From Blattamonas nauphoetae (Eukaryota > Preaxostyla > Oxymonadida): a stretch of DNA of 64,000 nucleotides. A program made the position numbers and the translations under genes. The notes under the pieces are model-generated. The model saw only the letters and a list, made by a program, of their open reading frames with translations. It was not told the DNA's origin and searched no databases. Of the stretch, positions 11,209 to 23,074 are shown in pieces; the first letter of the stretch is position 1, and every line of letters begins with the position of its first letter. The DNA lies in contig JARBJD010000064.1 of assembly GCA_033064195.1 (NCBI GenBank), positions 62,001 through 126,000 of the forward strand, given 5' to 3'.

Positions 11209-11211
11209 ATA

Positions 11212-13256
11212 CAGTCCTTCCAAAAGTGGGGATTATTCTGCAAGCCGGGACAATCCACCTTTGAAATCTGAAATATCCCTCCAATCTGTGCGAGAATCTT
11301 TCTTTCATTCTAGTCATTTCAGCCCTTCTGACGATTGCTATTGGTCCTTTTTGAATGGAAATGGTTGTTTTTCAAAAAAGTGAACTGAAAAATAGAGTGA
11401 AAAAGAACTAAAAATGAGGAGCCCATGATTGATGAAAGGCTTCAAGAAAAGTCGCACACCATACCGACAAGCTATTGAGCGTGAGCTTGGAAAACGGGAA
11501 TATTTCGGACTATCAAGGGCTGAGAAGGTGATCAGAATCGAAAACAAACTGAATCTCAGGAAAGGTATCGTCAACAGAGTCGTGAAAGCGGGGAGGTCGT
11601 CAGTATGGCGAGCTCGACGAGCAGTTGCAAATAGACGAGATATTGGTGTTACTGGACGACCAAATCGATTGCGCAAGAAGCAACGTGAAGATTTAATGGT
11701 TACTTTCCAAGAACAGAAGTCTGATCGAGGGACGGTCACATTTTCGGTTCTCCAAAAAGCAGTATTCGTTTTTTTCCATTCATTTTCCATTCTAGGCTGA
11801 GAAAATGCTGAAAGACGAATTAGGGAACGAGTACGAAGACAGACTGTTGAGTCCTTCCTGGATTTACAACAATACCGATGCTGTACAAGATCTCGTCGTA
11901 TCCACTCCATCCGAAATGGAAGTCAACAAAATTTCGTGTTGTAATCCAGCGACCATCAACGCCTGGATTACCCTCCTATCCGAGATCGTATCAATATATT
12001 CCATTGATCACCGCCTTCAATTTAATTTCGATGAAACATCCTTAAAAGTGACGGGAAAGAAAGTTCTACTTGAATTCCATTCCAAGAATTGCGTTCCTCC
12101 ACCCCAGAAAAAGCCGTCACGAACTCCAAATACGACCCTTTGCTCCTGTATATGTGCCGACGGCACTTGTCTTCCTCATGCAATTATTCATGCAAAAAAG
12201 AAGGATGCACAGGAGTTTAAGGATTTTTCCCCTGACTCAATCGTGCAACTCAACAACTTGTCAGGCTGGATGGATAAAGTCACGTTCAAAAAATACATGG
12301 AAACTGTTTTCATTCCTTTCGTTGAAAACAAACGATCTCGCCTCCAACTGGTTGATCGTTGGGTCTTACTGGTCGTCGACTCTCATTCCAGTCGCTTTCA
12401 GGCTGATCTACACGCCATCCTAATCAAAAATCGCATCCACCTTCTCACTCTTCCACCGAACACAACGAACTTACTTCAACCCTTGGACGATATTCCGTTC
12501 AGATCGTTCAAAAAGGCATTTTACGAATCGTACATCGAGCCAGAAGAGCCTTCTCGATCGGCTATACGAACTGCGATTGCTGAAGCACTGAAACCTTCCG
12601 TCCAGGACGGCTTCAGAATCAAATGCATCCAACCAGCTTTTCTGAACTGTGGATTTTATCCAATCTCCAAAGAACATCCGACAAACAAGTTAAAAAGACA
12701 ATTCCAGCTGCCAATGACCTGTACTGATAACGAATTAGAAGAGTTCTGCCGACCAACAATGAAGATCTCGGAAGGACGACTCCTAACCGAGATTCATCCT
12801 GAGGCCCTCCCAAACGAAGTAACCTTACAACCCCAACCAAGACTTCCCCCAGGAAACAGTCTGATAACCTCTTTCTTCAGACCCAGAAGCGCGCCGAGAT
12901 TGGCACCTGAAATCAGACCCACAGATCAGGTCAATATGGACAAGCACAAATCTATTGGCCAGTCGAGATCCAATCATGATGGTCAAAATATGTTTGTCGA
13001 ACAGATCGGTCGATTTAGACTGCACCACGATGACTTGGAATAGGGGGCATTTCACGAGATAAACCGTTCCTCACGTGTTCTTTTTTTCCGTTTTTCCCTT
13101 TTATCTCTCGCTGTTAGATCAATTTGAAATAAAATGAATGAAAACACGATCGGAAGGAGAGACGACTGATTTCGTGTGAGAAGGAACACAAATGACAGAT
13201 TCAGAAAGGAGGGATTGTCCCGGCTTGCGGAATAATCCCCACTTTTGGAAGGACTG
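11212..13256 (+). mobile_element. pogo/Tigger-like DNA transposon, apparently complete
   Basis: 2045-bp element bounded by 45-bp terminal inverted repeats (11212-11256 and 13212-13256) that begin CAGTCCTTCC and differ at a single position. Each end is flanked by TA (11210-11211 and 13257-13258), the target duplication of the Tc1/mariner superclass. It holds one transposase gene with an intron. One-mismatch arms, an intact reading frame and intact flanks suggest a fairly young insertion. It sits between MULE and hAT-like remnants. Confidence 0.93.
11432..13043 (+). CDS. pogo/Tigger-like DDE transposase (two exons)
   Basis: Exons 11432-11761 and 11796-13043 are joined by a 34-nt intron (GTATTC...TTCTAG) in phase 0, giving 525 residues. 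Residues 1-110 form a basic helix-turn-helix region (SRAEKVIRIENKLNLRK, then SSVWRARRAVANRRD), the DNA-binding part. The catalytic core has NFDET (Asp about 189), LLVVDSHSSR (Asp about 305) and NLLQPLDD (Asp about 341), a D,D,35,D triad of the DDE_1 family; pogo-type enzymes use a third Asp. The C-terminal ~100 residues are Pro/Arg-rich. The frame is intact and inside intact inverted repeats, so the enzyme might be active. Retaining an intron argues against a processed copy. Confidence 0.85.
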
Positions 13257-13275
13257 TACATGCTCTTTTGGAATG

Positions 13276-13960
13276 ATAAAATCAATTCTTGATGTCATGG
13301 CTGAAGAAAGGGAGTTGACGAAAGAGCGAAAAGTGATGCACGAGTCAGCTAATGCCAGCCTCGCAGCAAATATTCCGGTCATTACGTTCTTCGCATCAGC
13401 TTCCATCCCGTTTACAGCAGTTGAAAGCCCCGCCTTTCATCAAATGAGGGTCTCAGACATTCAGCTAGGATAAAGATTCCCAACTGTTGACGCATCAGAA
13501 CTAATCAAACTGAAAACAAGGCAGACACTTCGAAATCAAACACTAGTTCTCTCGGATTTATTGAAATTAATTCAGCCCACTCACAATGGAGTACAAGTCT
13601 CGCTTGCGGTTGACGGAGTTGCAATTCGTGCTGGACATGTTCATGTCCTGATGGTGACGAATACATAGGATATGCAGTATCCTTTCTACGAAGCGACGCT
13701 GGACAGCGGGAGAAGTGCCCACGAGTGCAGCTCCATCATATTGACAACCTGCTGAACAACGCCCTCAAACACGAGCAAACAAGGTCACCTCTACTCAACT
13801 CCTCACTAAACGCTCTTCTTGTCATTGGTGACGTAATCCAGAATAGAGGATGTGTACCAACCCGGATACCTCTATTTCGAGGGGCACAAGTCAGCTTGAG
13901 TCTTGCATGTGGCGGATGGAGAGTTGGAGAGATATGAACCTGTCGATGAAGTGAGTGAGA
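13276..13960 (+). pseudogene. hAT/DUF659-like transposase remnant
   Basis: Just right of the pogo element a plus frame reads KSILDVMAEERELTKERKVM and then VITFFASASIPFTAVESPAF, the pattern of an N-terminal hAT/DUF659 transposase region (A-x-F-x-x-x-x-I-P-F-x-x-x-E-x-P-x-F). With one or two frame changes it goes on through VDASELIKLKTRQTL, VQVSLAVDGVAIRAGHVHVL and SLNALLVIGDVIQNRGCVP. It is broken and lacks the catalytic middle and the C-terminus. It may be unrelated to the opposite-strand hAT-like fragment at 8.3-9.2 kb. Confidence 0.45.
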
Positions 13961-14858
13961 GAGAACCTGAAGAAATGATAATGAGGAAAACATCCTCCTC
14001 ACATCACATCTAGTGGATTCACCCAAAACTGGGACGGGTGTGGTCTTATTCAGAAGTCAAAGATGATGTCTCCATTAAGATTAGATGGTGATGAGGAAAA
14101 CATGAGACAAACCAGTTCTCTTCATCCAAACATGTACATTCACTGAATACCACCACCGAAATGTTAACCACTTTTTCAAAGCCTTCCGTTCACCCTTGCC
14201 ACTTTCCTATCGTCTTCAGCTCTCTTTTTCTCTGATTCCAGCTTCTCTTCCTCATACCAAATCATGACATCAATCGCAACACGTCAACGACATTCCTAGC
14301 CCACAATCCCTCATCAACGATGAACCTCAACAGTCTGACATCATGAGATCAGCCGTTTGTCACTTTTTTCGCTTTTTATTCTTATAAACCTTCTAGATTC
14401 TCACTTCGATTCATGATACCAGATTCTTTCACAAATTCATCAACGAACGGTCATGAAAGAAGTTCATTGGCAGAATCTACCTTGAAATTCTTGTGTTGAT
14501 GGACGTGTGATAGAAGTGTCTGTGTTTGCAATGAGCGGACTGCCGTCACCACAAAAAGCGGACTGTCGATAGTCCTTACGCGGACTGCCTCTAGCAAAAG
14601 CCCTCCTTCCATCGATCTTCCTCTCCCCTTTTCTTTCAGATTCAACTCACCATTTCACATTTTTTTGTTAAAAAGATGATTCTCAGGAATGAAGAAAGGA
14701 AAAAGAACGAATTGGGATGACTGGAGTTCTGATCGAGATGGGTTTGATCAGCCTAATCTAGATGGAGGATCGATCAAACCGTCAATTCTCTTCACACTCG
14801 CTCAAAATGCATGGTAGTATCACTTCATAATGCAATTCTTTCGTGTTCACGTTTGCTG
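13961..14858. other. No gene recognised
   Basis: About 0.9 kb of AT-rich sequence with short repeats of GATGAGGAAAACAT (13977 and 14090 regions). No supported coding region, RNA gene or paired termini. Confidence 0.45.
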
Positions 14859-15554
14859 CAGTCGGAATAGTTCAGCATCGCAGACAAATAATTCAACATC
14901 GAAGAAAAATTGTTCAATGTCACAACGGAATAGTTCAACTACGAACCTTATAAAACAACATCGAACAAACAAAGTTTCTCCTTAGTGTGTGTGTCATCAT
15001 GTCTGAATTGCAGTTTTTCTGACACAAGAGTCGAACTGGATTCGATCGAAGACATAATACCTCGATCAACAGGGACAATTAGGAACATTTACTCACGGTA
15101 GATGAGAACCGTAATTGACTGGAACGTCTCTTTCTTCACTCTGTTGCCACACCTCCAAGCATCGAATCTCACAACTGCTAAATATGCAATGACACGATCA
15201 TCCATAACAAATGCATCAAAAAATGTGAAGTTGGAAGTAAAAACTGACAAACTTCATTCGAAAGGTGGTCTTTTCTTGAGTTCGGATGCAAAATCGGGTC
15301 TGATAGTCAGAGTCAAACCAACAGTATGGGTCGGAAAACCAGGAAAGGGAAAACAAAACACATGAGAACACTTTTTTGCGACATTGATGCATTGAAAAGG
15401 TTGAAATGTTCATTCCATTTCCGATCAAATCACAATACAACTATATATTGCCTGTTTGCCCCCTTGTTGAAAGTCTTGTGAAGCTGTTTATCATCACACC
15501 ATTTTCTTGTTCGATGTTGAACTATTTTCCTGCGATGTTGAACAATTCAGACTG
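14859..15554. mobile_element. 696-bp candidate MITE with repeated TTCAACATCG termini
   Basis: Ends CAGTCGGAATAGTTCAGC and, inverted, CAGTCTGAATTGTTCAAC match over about 40 bp, continuing through ATCGCAG and TTCAACATCGAA. Inside the left end the motif GTTCAACATCG recurs about every 21 bp to about 14975, suggesting sub-terminal binding-site repeats. No target duplication is visible and no transposase is encoded. Confidence 0.55.
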
Positions 15555-15659
15555 TGTAATGTGAAAAAAAGCGATAAAAAACAGAGATTGTGTTTATCTA
15601 CACATATCGAAACATGAAGATTCTCTGAAAAATTGTGTGATAGTAGTGTCAATAATCCG

Positions 15660-16225
15660 TACATATTCAAAAATCCGTACAATGGTGATTGAAAAATTTA
15701 GATGGGTCAAACTAAGAAAAATAAAATTTGGTTCCGCGCCGAAACCCCTGTGTCGGGAGAAAACCTCAAAATACTGTTTCCTTTAGGCATCCACATATTT
15801 TTCTCAACTTTTTGCCCTCATTTCTCCACAACCAGCCATCCGTTTTGAATCAAATAAAATGCATTGTGATCGTAAAGATCTCGACAAAAGCTGCTCAAAA
15901 AATAAACCGATTTTTTTTCTAAGAATTTTTTTGTCGAGAAAAATATGGGTTTTTTTCCATTATCCCAAATACCCAGTATTTTTTCTCCAAGTTTTTTTCA
16001 AAATGTTCATTTCGCCAAAAAAACGTTTTTGTGAAAAACTTCATCAAAATCGGTTCACTGGTTGTTGAGTTATTGCCGAAACAATTTTATTTTTCGGGCA
16101 AAAGGGGGTATTTTGAGGTTTTCTCCCGACACAGGGGTTTCGGCGCGGAACCAAATTTTATTTTTCTTTGTTTGACCAATATATATTTTTCTAGCCCCAT
16201 GTTACGGATTAATGAAAAGTTCGGT
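15660..16225. mobile_element. ~570-bp non-autonomous element, copy 2 (inverted)
   Basis: The same element as at 9217-9806, in opposite orientation. Both ends carry GTTCCGCGCCGAAACCCC and CTGTGTCGGGAGAAAACC (left near 15731, right near 16140). The outer part AATCCGTAACATGGGGCTAG is present at the right, with a degraded partner at the left. Interior AT-rich, non-coding. Confidence 0.7.
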
Positions 16226-17387
16226 TTATTGAAACATCTATGATATGACGACAATCATCGACGTTTTGTGTTCGTTTGCAAGTAGGATCCACTTTTGATG
16301 AGCAATAATGATTCTGATCTTTCATTCTTTGAACGAGTCGTGGTCTTTTTCTTTGAATGTCCAAAAATATACTTCATTTCATTCAAAAATGATAAAAAAA
16401 CCATGTGCTACATCCCACGACTTCTCTCCTCATCTCCCCCGAACTGGATCGGAGTGAGTATCATCGCCAGGCTTCTGATTTGATCCCAGTGATCCCAGTC
16501 GGATCTGATCCCACTAAATACCTACAATACCATTTCGTTTCTTTCATTTCAAAAAAGTCTTCTTATATATGATATTTGAATGGAAAAAAGTAAAAAGGAA
16601 AATGGTCACTTCATAGATCATGAAAATGCAAACTTTGGGTGCTGCTGTTTCAGTTTGTTCTACAACAATAATTATAAAAACAAGTCGATAATGCGTTATT
16701 ATGTCTTCTTTAATGGTTTTTTCTCACTGACTAAAGTCAATGAAGGGAATACATCGAAAAAAGAAGTGTTGGTGATTGTGATCGTGCGTGTTTTTGGGAA
16801 ATAAGAGCTGTCTGAAATATTGAAGAGCATTATGTGAAAACAAGAAGTGAATTGAACATGATTAATGAAGTGATAATGAGAAAATCTCAAAGGAAAAGAG
16901 TTGAAGTTTGATCTCAGTCCAAATTTAGGCACTGACATCAATTGATCCCAGTTTTACCTATTTTGATGGGACTACTCAGATGCCTGATCATCGCACAACC
17001 CCTCGATGACAAGTTTCTTAGTTAATGTCGCTTGGATTGAGTCTGAAAACCACTATTTTGTAATTCAGTCAATGAAAAGCACAAAAATCTTCTTTAAAAA
17101 TCCCTTCTTCGTCATAATCTCCTCCTGGAAACACTGGCCACACAGAAAACGAGATTGAGTTTGAGTCAGACTCTTGATATCACAGTTCATCTTGTTCAGA
17201 CGTGATCAAGCCATACTTTGAGAATCATCACGCTTCACACTCTAAATTTCACCTTCACTGTTTGTTTTTTTTCATTTGGATCACCGTGTTCGCACTCATA
17301 CCATCGCTTCGTCTCTTTTATCTCTCTCTCATGTTCTGCATGTGATCTCCGTCTAGATTTCAACGCGTCTCGACATCTCGTGTTCAA
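16226..17387. other. No gene recognised
   Basis: About 1.2 kb upstream of the ARM-like gene. Several GATCCCAG motifs occur (16490-16510 and about 16950), possibly an eroded repeat, but the ends cannot be paired. The last 100 bp probably contain the promoter of the gene that starts at 17388; no clear motif was recognised. Confidence 0.4.
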
Positions 17388-20300
17388 ATGAGTGAACGGA
17401 CATCTCTATCCTCTCTGTCCATTGCTTCTTCATCCACAGAGTTCGGCGAAAGTAATGTGGCTAATAGTGCCTTTTTCCAGGAGATGCTGTCAGAATCACT
17501 CTCATCGTACTTCCGGCGATTTGAATGTGGTAATGAACATCTGTCTTGGACTGTGTGTTTTCTCCGCTTTTTTTAACTTTTTGCAGAGATTGATGGAATG
17601 GTTTGTTGAAGCTGTGATTGGAGCGGAACTGTTCCGAAATGAACACCCCTCTGCCCCACCTCTGACCTTCGAGAACATCCGAATTGACTCATCTTCCACA
17701 ATCGGGCAAGATGTACCTTTAGGGGACCTACCAAAATTCCACAAATAAGGACTATTAGAGAAAATTTCTAGGAAATTCTGGATATTCTGGTAATGAGAGA
17801 ACCGAAAATTGAGTTTTTCCAAGATATGTTTTCTAGAGAAACTAGGAGATCACGAAAGGAAACAGTCAGGATCTCTGTCAAAGAAGTTTTTATGCTCTTC
17901 TATGGACATCTATTTCCTCAAAAACACACTTATGAACTTGCTAGGAGACAATAAATTGTGAATAATTCCCACTTCAGAATGTATGATTTGATCCGACCCT
18001 TATTTTTGATTATTTCACAAGATTTTAACAGAAATTAATCGGGATACTAGAGACCTAATTATTCTAGAAAATAATCCAAAAAATGTTTTTGTGACCAATT
18101 GAATTCATTTTAGTAGGTCCCCCAAAGGTACATGTTGCCCACAATCGTGATCGGTCTTCTCTTTTTCTCCTTTCATCGTCTGAACAGCTTTTCCCTCGTC
18201 GTTATCCCAACCATCGATTTCTGGTTCTCTATCTTCCGACATCTCAACACTCTGCCGGTTCTTTCGATATATCCATTGGATTTTCAATCAATCAAACCGA
18301 TTGATCCTCCCTCTTTATCCAGCATATCAAGATATTGTCTTTGCACGGTTCATGGTTGCCCTCATCGAACATTTTGTTGCTTCTGGGGATCTCATTCTCC
18401 ACAACTCGTCTCCAAAAGATCACTCACAATATTTTGCAGAATATTATCGTGATCATGGGAAGAATGACGATCCATTTTCCTATCCGTTTCTCATCCACAA
18501 TATCGCAGCTTCGTTCACTCGTTTTCTTCATCATCCCGACAATCACAGTTCTTTCATTCCCGCAGAACACTCATTCCTGCGCGGCGTTGATGTTGAACAT
18601 TCTGAACAGCTTCTGGATGCTGTGAAGATGATCAAAGAGACACACTCGCTGGAGACCGTTCAGAATTCATATTCTGACTGGACAGAATGGGTAGCGATGT
18701 TGGAGACAATCGAGAAAGAAGCAACACTGGCAACATGCAACTTGGTCGGACAGACCTATTCAGTCAATGAGTGATTGTACCGGTGATTTTCTAGGAAATA
18801 AGGAGAATCGAAGCGATTAGAGATTCGGAAAAACTTCATTTTCTCAAAATTTCTGATAGTGAATTAGGGCGATCTTGACAAAGAATTGGTTGATTCTCTG
18901 TCAAAAAACCTTCATTTATCTTTAAAGAACACCTATTCCTTTAATATCAAGTCTTGGAACTTTCTAGAGGTCTATACATTTCTGAGATTTCCTATTTTAG
19001 ATTTCATGGTTTGATCCGACCCTTATTTTTATGATTTACTCCGAGGTTTCTGTGCTTTTTTTCGGAATCCTAGAGCAACATATCTTCCCTAGAAAGATAT
19101 TAATAGTGTGTTTTTGACTGTTAGAGTCCTTTTTGATCTGTCCCGCCAAGTTGCAGTTTGCCGCAACACTGGGGGTTTGTCTTCATTTCTGTTCATTCAT
19201 CTCTTCAGCGTGATCTTTCATTCCTCCAATCTAGCTGTCTTCGAGCCACACTTCTTTCACTCCAAACGAAACATCAACTCCGCGCCAATCTCCCTCCAAC
19301 CGAAAAGAACAATGAAACTGTGAACTCATCGGACGAGAGTCACACATCCATCACCCATCTTCCTTTTTTACCAGATGTCAACGCGAACTGGATGAATATC
19401 AGCTCATCGCATTTGTCATCCACCATCTCCACCCCGATTTCTCTCCCATCCAGCCTTCTCTCTTCTTTCGATCACCGACCCTCATCGGCAGACAGCTCAA
19501 GTCTCTTCTCATCAGCCATCTCCACCCGAACAGCCCTCCCATCTGATCAATCGTCTTCTGATTCTCGAAAAGTCGCTTCTGACCAGTTGGTCATCCATTC
19601 AGACTCCATCACTCGTCATTCCCGCCAGATCCTCTCTGCAATTCATCTTCACCTCACACGACCTCCTCCCACTTCCTTCCCGTGGAACGTTCGTCCATCG
19701 ATCAAGTCAGAATCAGAACTGGACTCATACTTCCAACCAACTCCTCAATTCATCGATCAGAACGAGCAGTTTGGCCCATCGCTGTTCGACGAGACAGACG
19801 ATTCGAAGATAGTGGCGTCTCTCCGTCGGTGTCATGCTGTTCTGAAAACGACGCAATCCACACAGTACATTGTTGACTTGGACACTTTCCGAACCTTCCT
19901 CATCTCTGGCCTCCACTCGTCCAATCTCGCCATCCAGTTCGAATGTTATCAGCTCTTCTTTGCTCTTGCTGATCTCCTTCCAACAGTTGATGATCCTCGC
20001 GACAGCAAATTTGCTAGTCTCCGCAGAGCATTCTCAGATGGAACAGTCGAAGAGCAAATCACGCTTCTGAGGATGTGGATGAGATGGTTGTCCTTCCAGT
20101 CCAGAAGTGGGCAAGGTCAGATGATGAATGTTTCGGACTTCGATTTCGCCACGTTTCTGGCAGCTGATCTGAGTGATATTCGGCTCTTCGACTTTGTTTG
20201 TGACTTCGTTGGAAGGCTTTTCATCAACAATGTGGTTTCGATGTCCTTTGGATGGAGAATGGACTTCCTTCTTTCGTTTGAGAAGAGGCATCAGATGATG

Positions 20301-21691
20301 TCGCGTCTCTCCAGCGATCAGTGTCAATCTTCATACCAGAAACGATCGCAACACTTTCTGAGTCCACTTGCACTCTTTCTCGGCTCGCTCCTGTCCGTCT
20401 ATCGTGGCTGCACTTTCCCTTCTGCACTGACAGAACTCGTCACAATCGATTTGGGCTCATATCCACCCAAAAAGTCACAAGGAGTGAATCCCGCATTCTT
20501 TCTCAACCACACCTCCATCAATCCCAAACACGGACGCTCGTTCTTCCCGATGGATCTCATGTTCGAACGGTATCTCCGATCGAATCCAAACGCGTTTTTC
20601 GGAGGATGGCCTGGTGTGAAAGTCTGTACATCGAGAAAGTTTCTCTACACTCCGTGTGTTGGACTGCACTCGCTCCTTCTTCGATGTCCCCCACTAAATC
20701 TCGATCAACAAGAACTTCTCCATCTCATGAACATGCTCACTGTCGATCTCTCAGATCAGACCACCACACACAAAGACTTTGTCATCCTCTTCACTTCCTT
20801 TCCTCCTCCTCGCCTTCTCGACACTCTCCTCTCCCCTCCCCATCTCGACGGAACATCATTCACCATCCGATTACTCTTTCTCTTAGTCTTCAACAGCATT
20901 GGTGCGTTCTCTGCACCCTTCGGTGCCTGTTCATCGCTCGCCCAGGTGTTTCAGATGCTCACTCCGTTCTTTTCGGATTACAATCAGTTCGAGCTGGATG
21001 TGTTGAGTCGAGTTGGAGAGATTGTTGTGTCTCTTCACTGGCTCAGCATTCCTGCTCACTTCGACTCTCCACTCCTCTGCCATCTTTCTTCTCCGGCTGG
21101 TGCTCAGCGAGGCGTCCTCCAAACTCTCTCCTCCCACTCTGGCATCCCCTCTCTCATCACCCCTCTTCCTGCTGAACTCAACCAAAACACCATCGGAGGA
21201 ATACTGTCTGAGGACCTTTCTCACAAAATGATTCTCCTTCTGTGTCTCCTTGCTCGTCATGTGGCTTCTGATCGTCTGACCTTCATTTTGTCATCCTTTC
21301 TCAGATCTCAGTTCTTCCATTTTTCTGTCCAAAGTCGTTGAATCTTGTGCTGGGCATTTCCTGTTTGTGTTCTCTCCCCTTTATTCATCTTTTCTGATCT
21401 CGCTTTCCAGCAGTCGCGTCTCTTGTTTTCGAGTTCTTCCATCGATTCGTCAGTGTCTCGTCTGATGCTATTCGGATGGATTTGGTGAAACAAGATCTGT
21501 TGGATCGTGTTGTGTTCGCTGTGTCGAATTCGCCGTACTTGGATGACTACGAGAAAGGGATTGCTGTGATTGGGATTCTCCTGGCGACAATCCGTCGAGA
21601 CGATCAGAAACAGAGAATGAGAGCGTTCGACTTGTCTCGAGTCTTCCGACACTCAGACACTCATCCAGACAACTATAAAGATCAGCAATGA
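17388..21691 (+). CDS. ARM-like helical protein gene, seven exons, interrupted by two repeats
   Basis: Exons 17388-17451, 17481-17506, 17587-18153 (with a MITE at 17705-18139), 18188-18771, 19127-19174, 19209-21333 and 21411-21691 join with GT-AG introns of 29, 80, 34, 34 and 77 nt, all in consistent phase. Discounting the MITE with one 8-bp duplication (CACAATCG) and the diverged repeat at 18772-19123, the frame is continuous for 1083 codons. The protein is Ser-rich near residues 280-400, then Leu-rich helical. It ends with DLLDRVVFAVSNSP and YEKGIAVIGILLATI, resembling ARM-like families multiplied in oxymonads. As it stands the MITE introduces a stop soon after DSSSTI, so the gene is probably disrupted unless the repeats are removed from the transcript. 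No function is assigned. Confidence 0.7.
17705..18139. mobile_element. 435-bp MITE, copy 1 (8-bp target duplication)
   Basis: Ends GGCAAGATGTACCTTTAG and, inverted, GGCAACATGTACCTTTGG form a 27-bp inverted repeat with two mismatches. The 8-bp CACAATCG flanks both sides (17697-17704 and 18140-18147). An 8-bp duplication fits hAT, P or Merlin families; ends starting GG fit Merlin best, but without a transposase this is open. It lies inside an exon of the ARM-like gene. Copy 2 begins at 30206. Confidence 0.88.
18772..19123. repeat. Diverged relative of the 435-bp MITE inside the ARM-like gene
   Basis: Shares blocks with the 435-bp MITE in the same order, such as TTTGATCCGACCCTTATTTT and TTCTAGGAAAT, but lacks the clean ends. 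The host reading frame is open up to GAG at 18769-18771 and again from TCC at 19127; a GAG also precedes the resumption (19124-19126). It is an older insertion, or one that lost its termini. Confidence 0.55.
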
Positions 21692-22217
21692 GGGGCTACT
21701 GACAGAAATACAGTCCTGCGTCCAAGTTGAGGTGGTCCACACAGTTTTCGTTTGACGTCGCTGTCCTTCCGATCACTGAGTTTGGAGGGAGTGCTCTCCT
21801 CTTTCTATCCGAAAGAACACGACAATATCAGATGAAGTCACGCGGAAATGAGAAAAACGTTAAACGGAACAGAAATCATTGAAAATCACTCCAGACAGTG
21901 AGAAAGCTTCTGTATCACGACACTCCATTCTCCAACGCGAGACGAGAGGTGGAGAGGCAGAAGCGGAGTGGAGGAAGAAAGATGAAAAGGGTTCAAAAAG
22001 ATGAATGATGAAAGAACACAGAAGAGAATGAGAACAGAAGGCAGCGAGGAACACTGAAATGAAGACAGCAACCTCAAAACAAGAACTGTGGACCCGAATG
22101 AGACGGGAATATCAATACAAACAAAGGAAGATCTCAAATCCAGAGAAGTTCAGTGTCCACTCTGAAATGGTGGGATGAAATGATCGAGTGAGTGAGGTGT
22201 CCATTTGGGTTGAGCTT
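21692..22217. other. Intergenic region between convergent genes
   Basis: About 0.5 kb separating the plus-strand ARM-like gene and the end of the minus-strand receptor gene. No coding region or repeat pair was recognised. Confidence 0.5.
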
Positions 22218-23065
22218 CTACTCTTTCATCTCATGCCCAGACGGAATACGAGTGTCTTCCGGATGAGAAGAGAGGAACTCTCCGATTTCTGTCAGTGTTG
22301 GTCGTTCTTTCGGATCAACTGACACACAACGACGGATCAGAGAGATCAACAATTCGTCACGAAGTGATTCCATTTTCGGTCCAATTCCTGTTCCTGATTG
22401 GCGTTGAGCATTCACTGCATCCAGCTCTCCAAACGGCACTTGACCAGTCTCGATTTCCCACAAGACAAGGCCCAGACTAAAAACTGACGCTTTGTGCCCA
22501 TCCACCGACTCCACTCCACTTCTTTCTTCCGCCGCCACAACTTCAGGTGCTCGCCAACGAAGACCATCCATCCCCGACTTGTCTCCCTCACACTTCCCTC
22601 TCGTGTTCTCATCCTCCCCTCTCGCGAGTTCGTTTTCATTTCCTTCCAAGTTTGGCTGTTGCCTTGCTTTCTGTCGCTGACGAGCCGCTTCAGCATCTGC
22701 TTCAGTCGAGCTCATTTCAAGTTTCAACTGAACGTTCCCAGCTGTGTCAACCAGAATCCAGTGAGACGACAGTCGAGTCAGAACATCACTCCATCCGCGA
22801 TGAGCAACAACGTGTTTCAATCCATTCACAATCTGCATCTCGATTCCTCGCTTCCCAATCTCTCGGTGTTCTTTGTGGATCATCGAATACAGCGTCGAAT
22901 CCATTCGAGCGGCCGAAATCGCGAAGTCTCCACTGCACGCCATCACTTCTGCATACTCAACATCTCCCTCTCTACTCTTGTTCTCTTTGGTCGGCTCCTT
23001 CTTCGCGGGATGGTCGTCCGCCGAGTTGAACGCTGAGTGTGTCATTCCATCTGCTCGGATCACGC
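22218..23065 (-). CDS. Kinase-like C-terminal part of the interrupted receptor
   Basis: 282 codons downstream of the large insertion. The C-lobe pattern is readable: LTRLSSHWILVD where an active kinase has H-R-D...N-I-L-x-D, RWRAPEVV (activation-loop APE), SVFSLGLVLWEIETGQVPF (αF to αG) and RCVSVDPKERPTL (αI). The HRD aspartate and the DFG motif are missing, and the N-lobe shows no clear Gly-loop or VAIK lysine. It is therefore a pseudokinase, perhaps a docking or scaffold domain. A Glu/Ala/Arg-rich insert stands between the catalytic-loop remnant and the APE. Confidence 0.75.
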
Positions 23066-23074
23066 CATTCGAAC

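Noticed and set aside
20321-21175. 284-codon plus-strand frame rich in Ser/Arg/His
   Set aside because: It overlaps, in another frame, the long exon of the ARM-like gene, which has better splice and domain support. The composition is that of a shadow frame.
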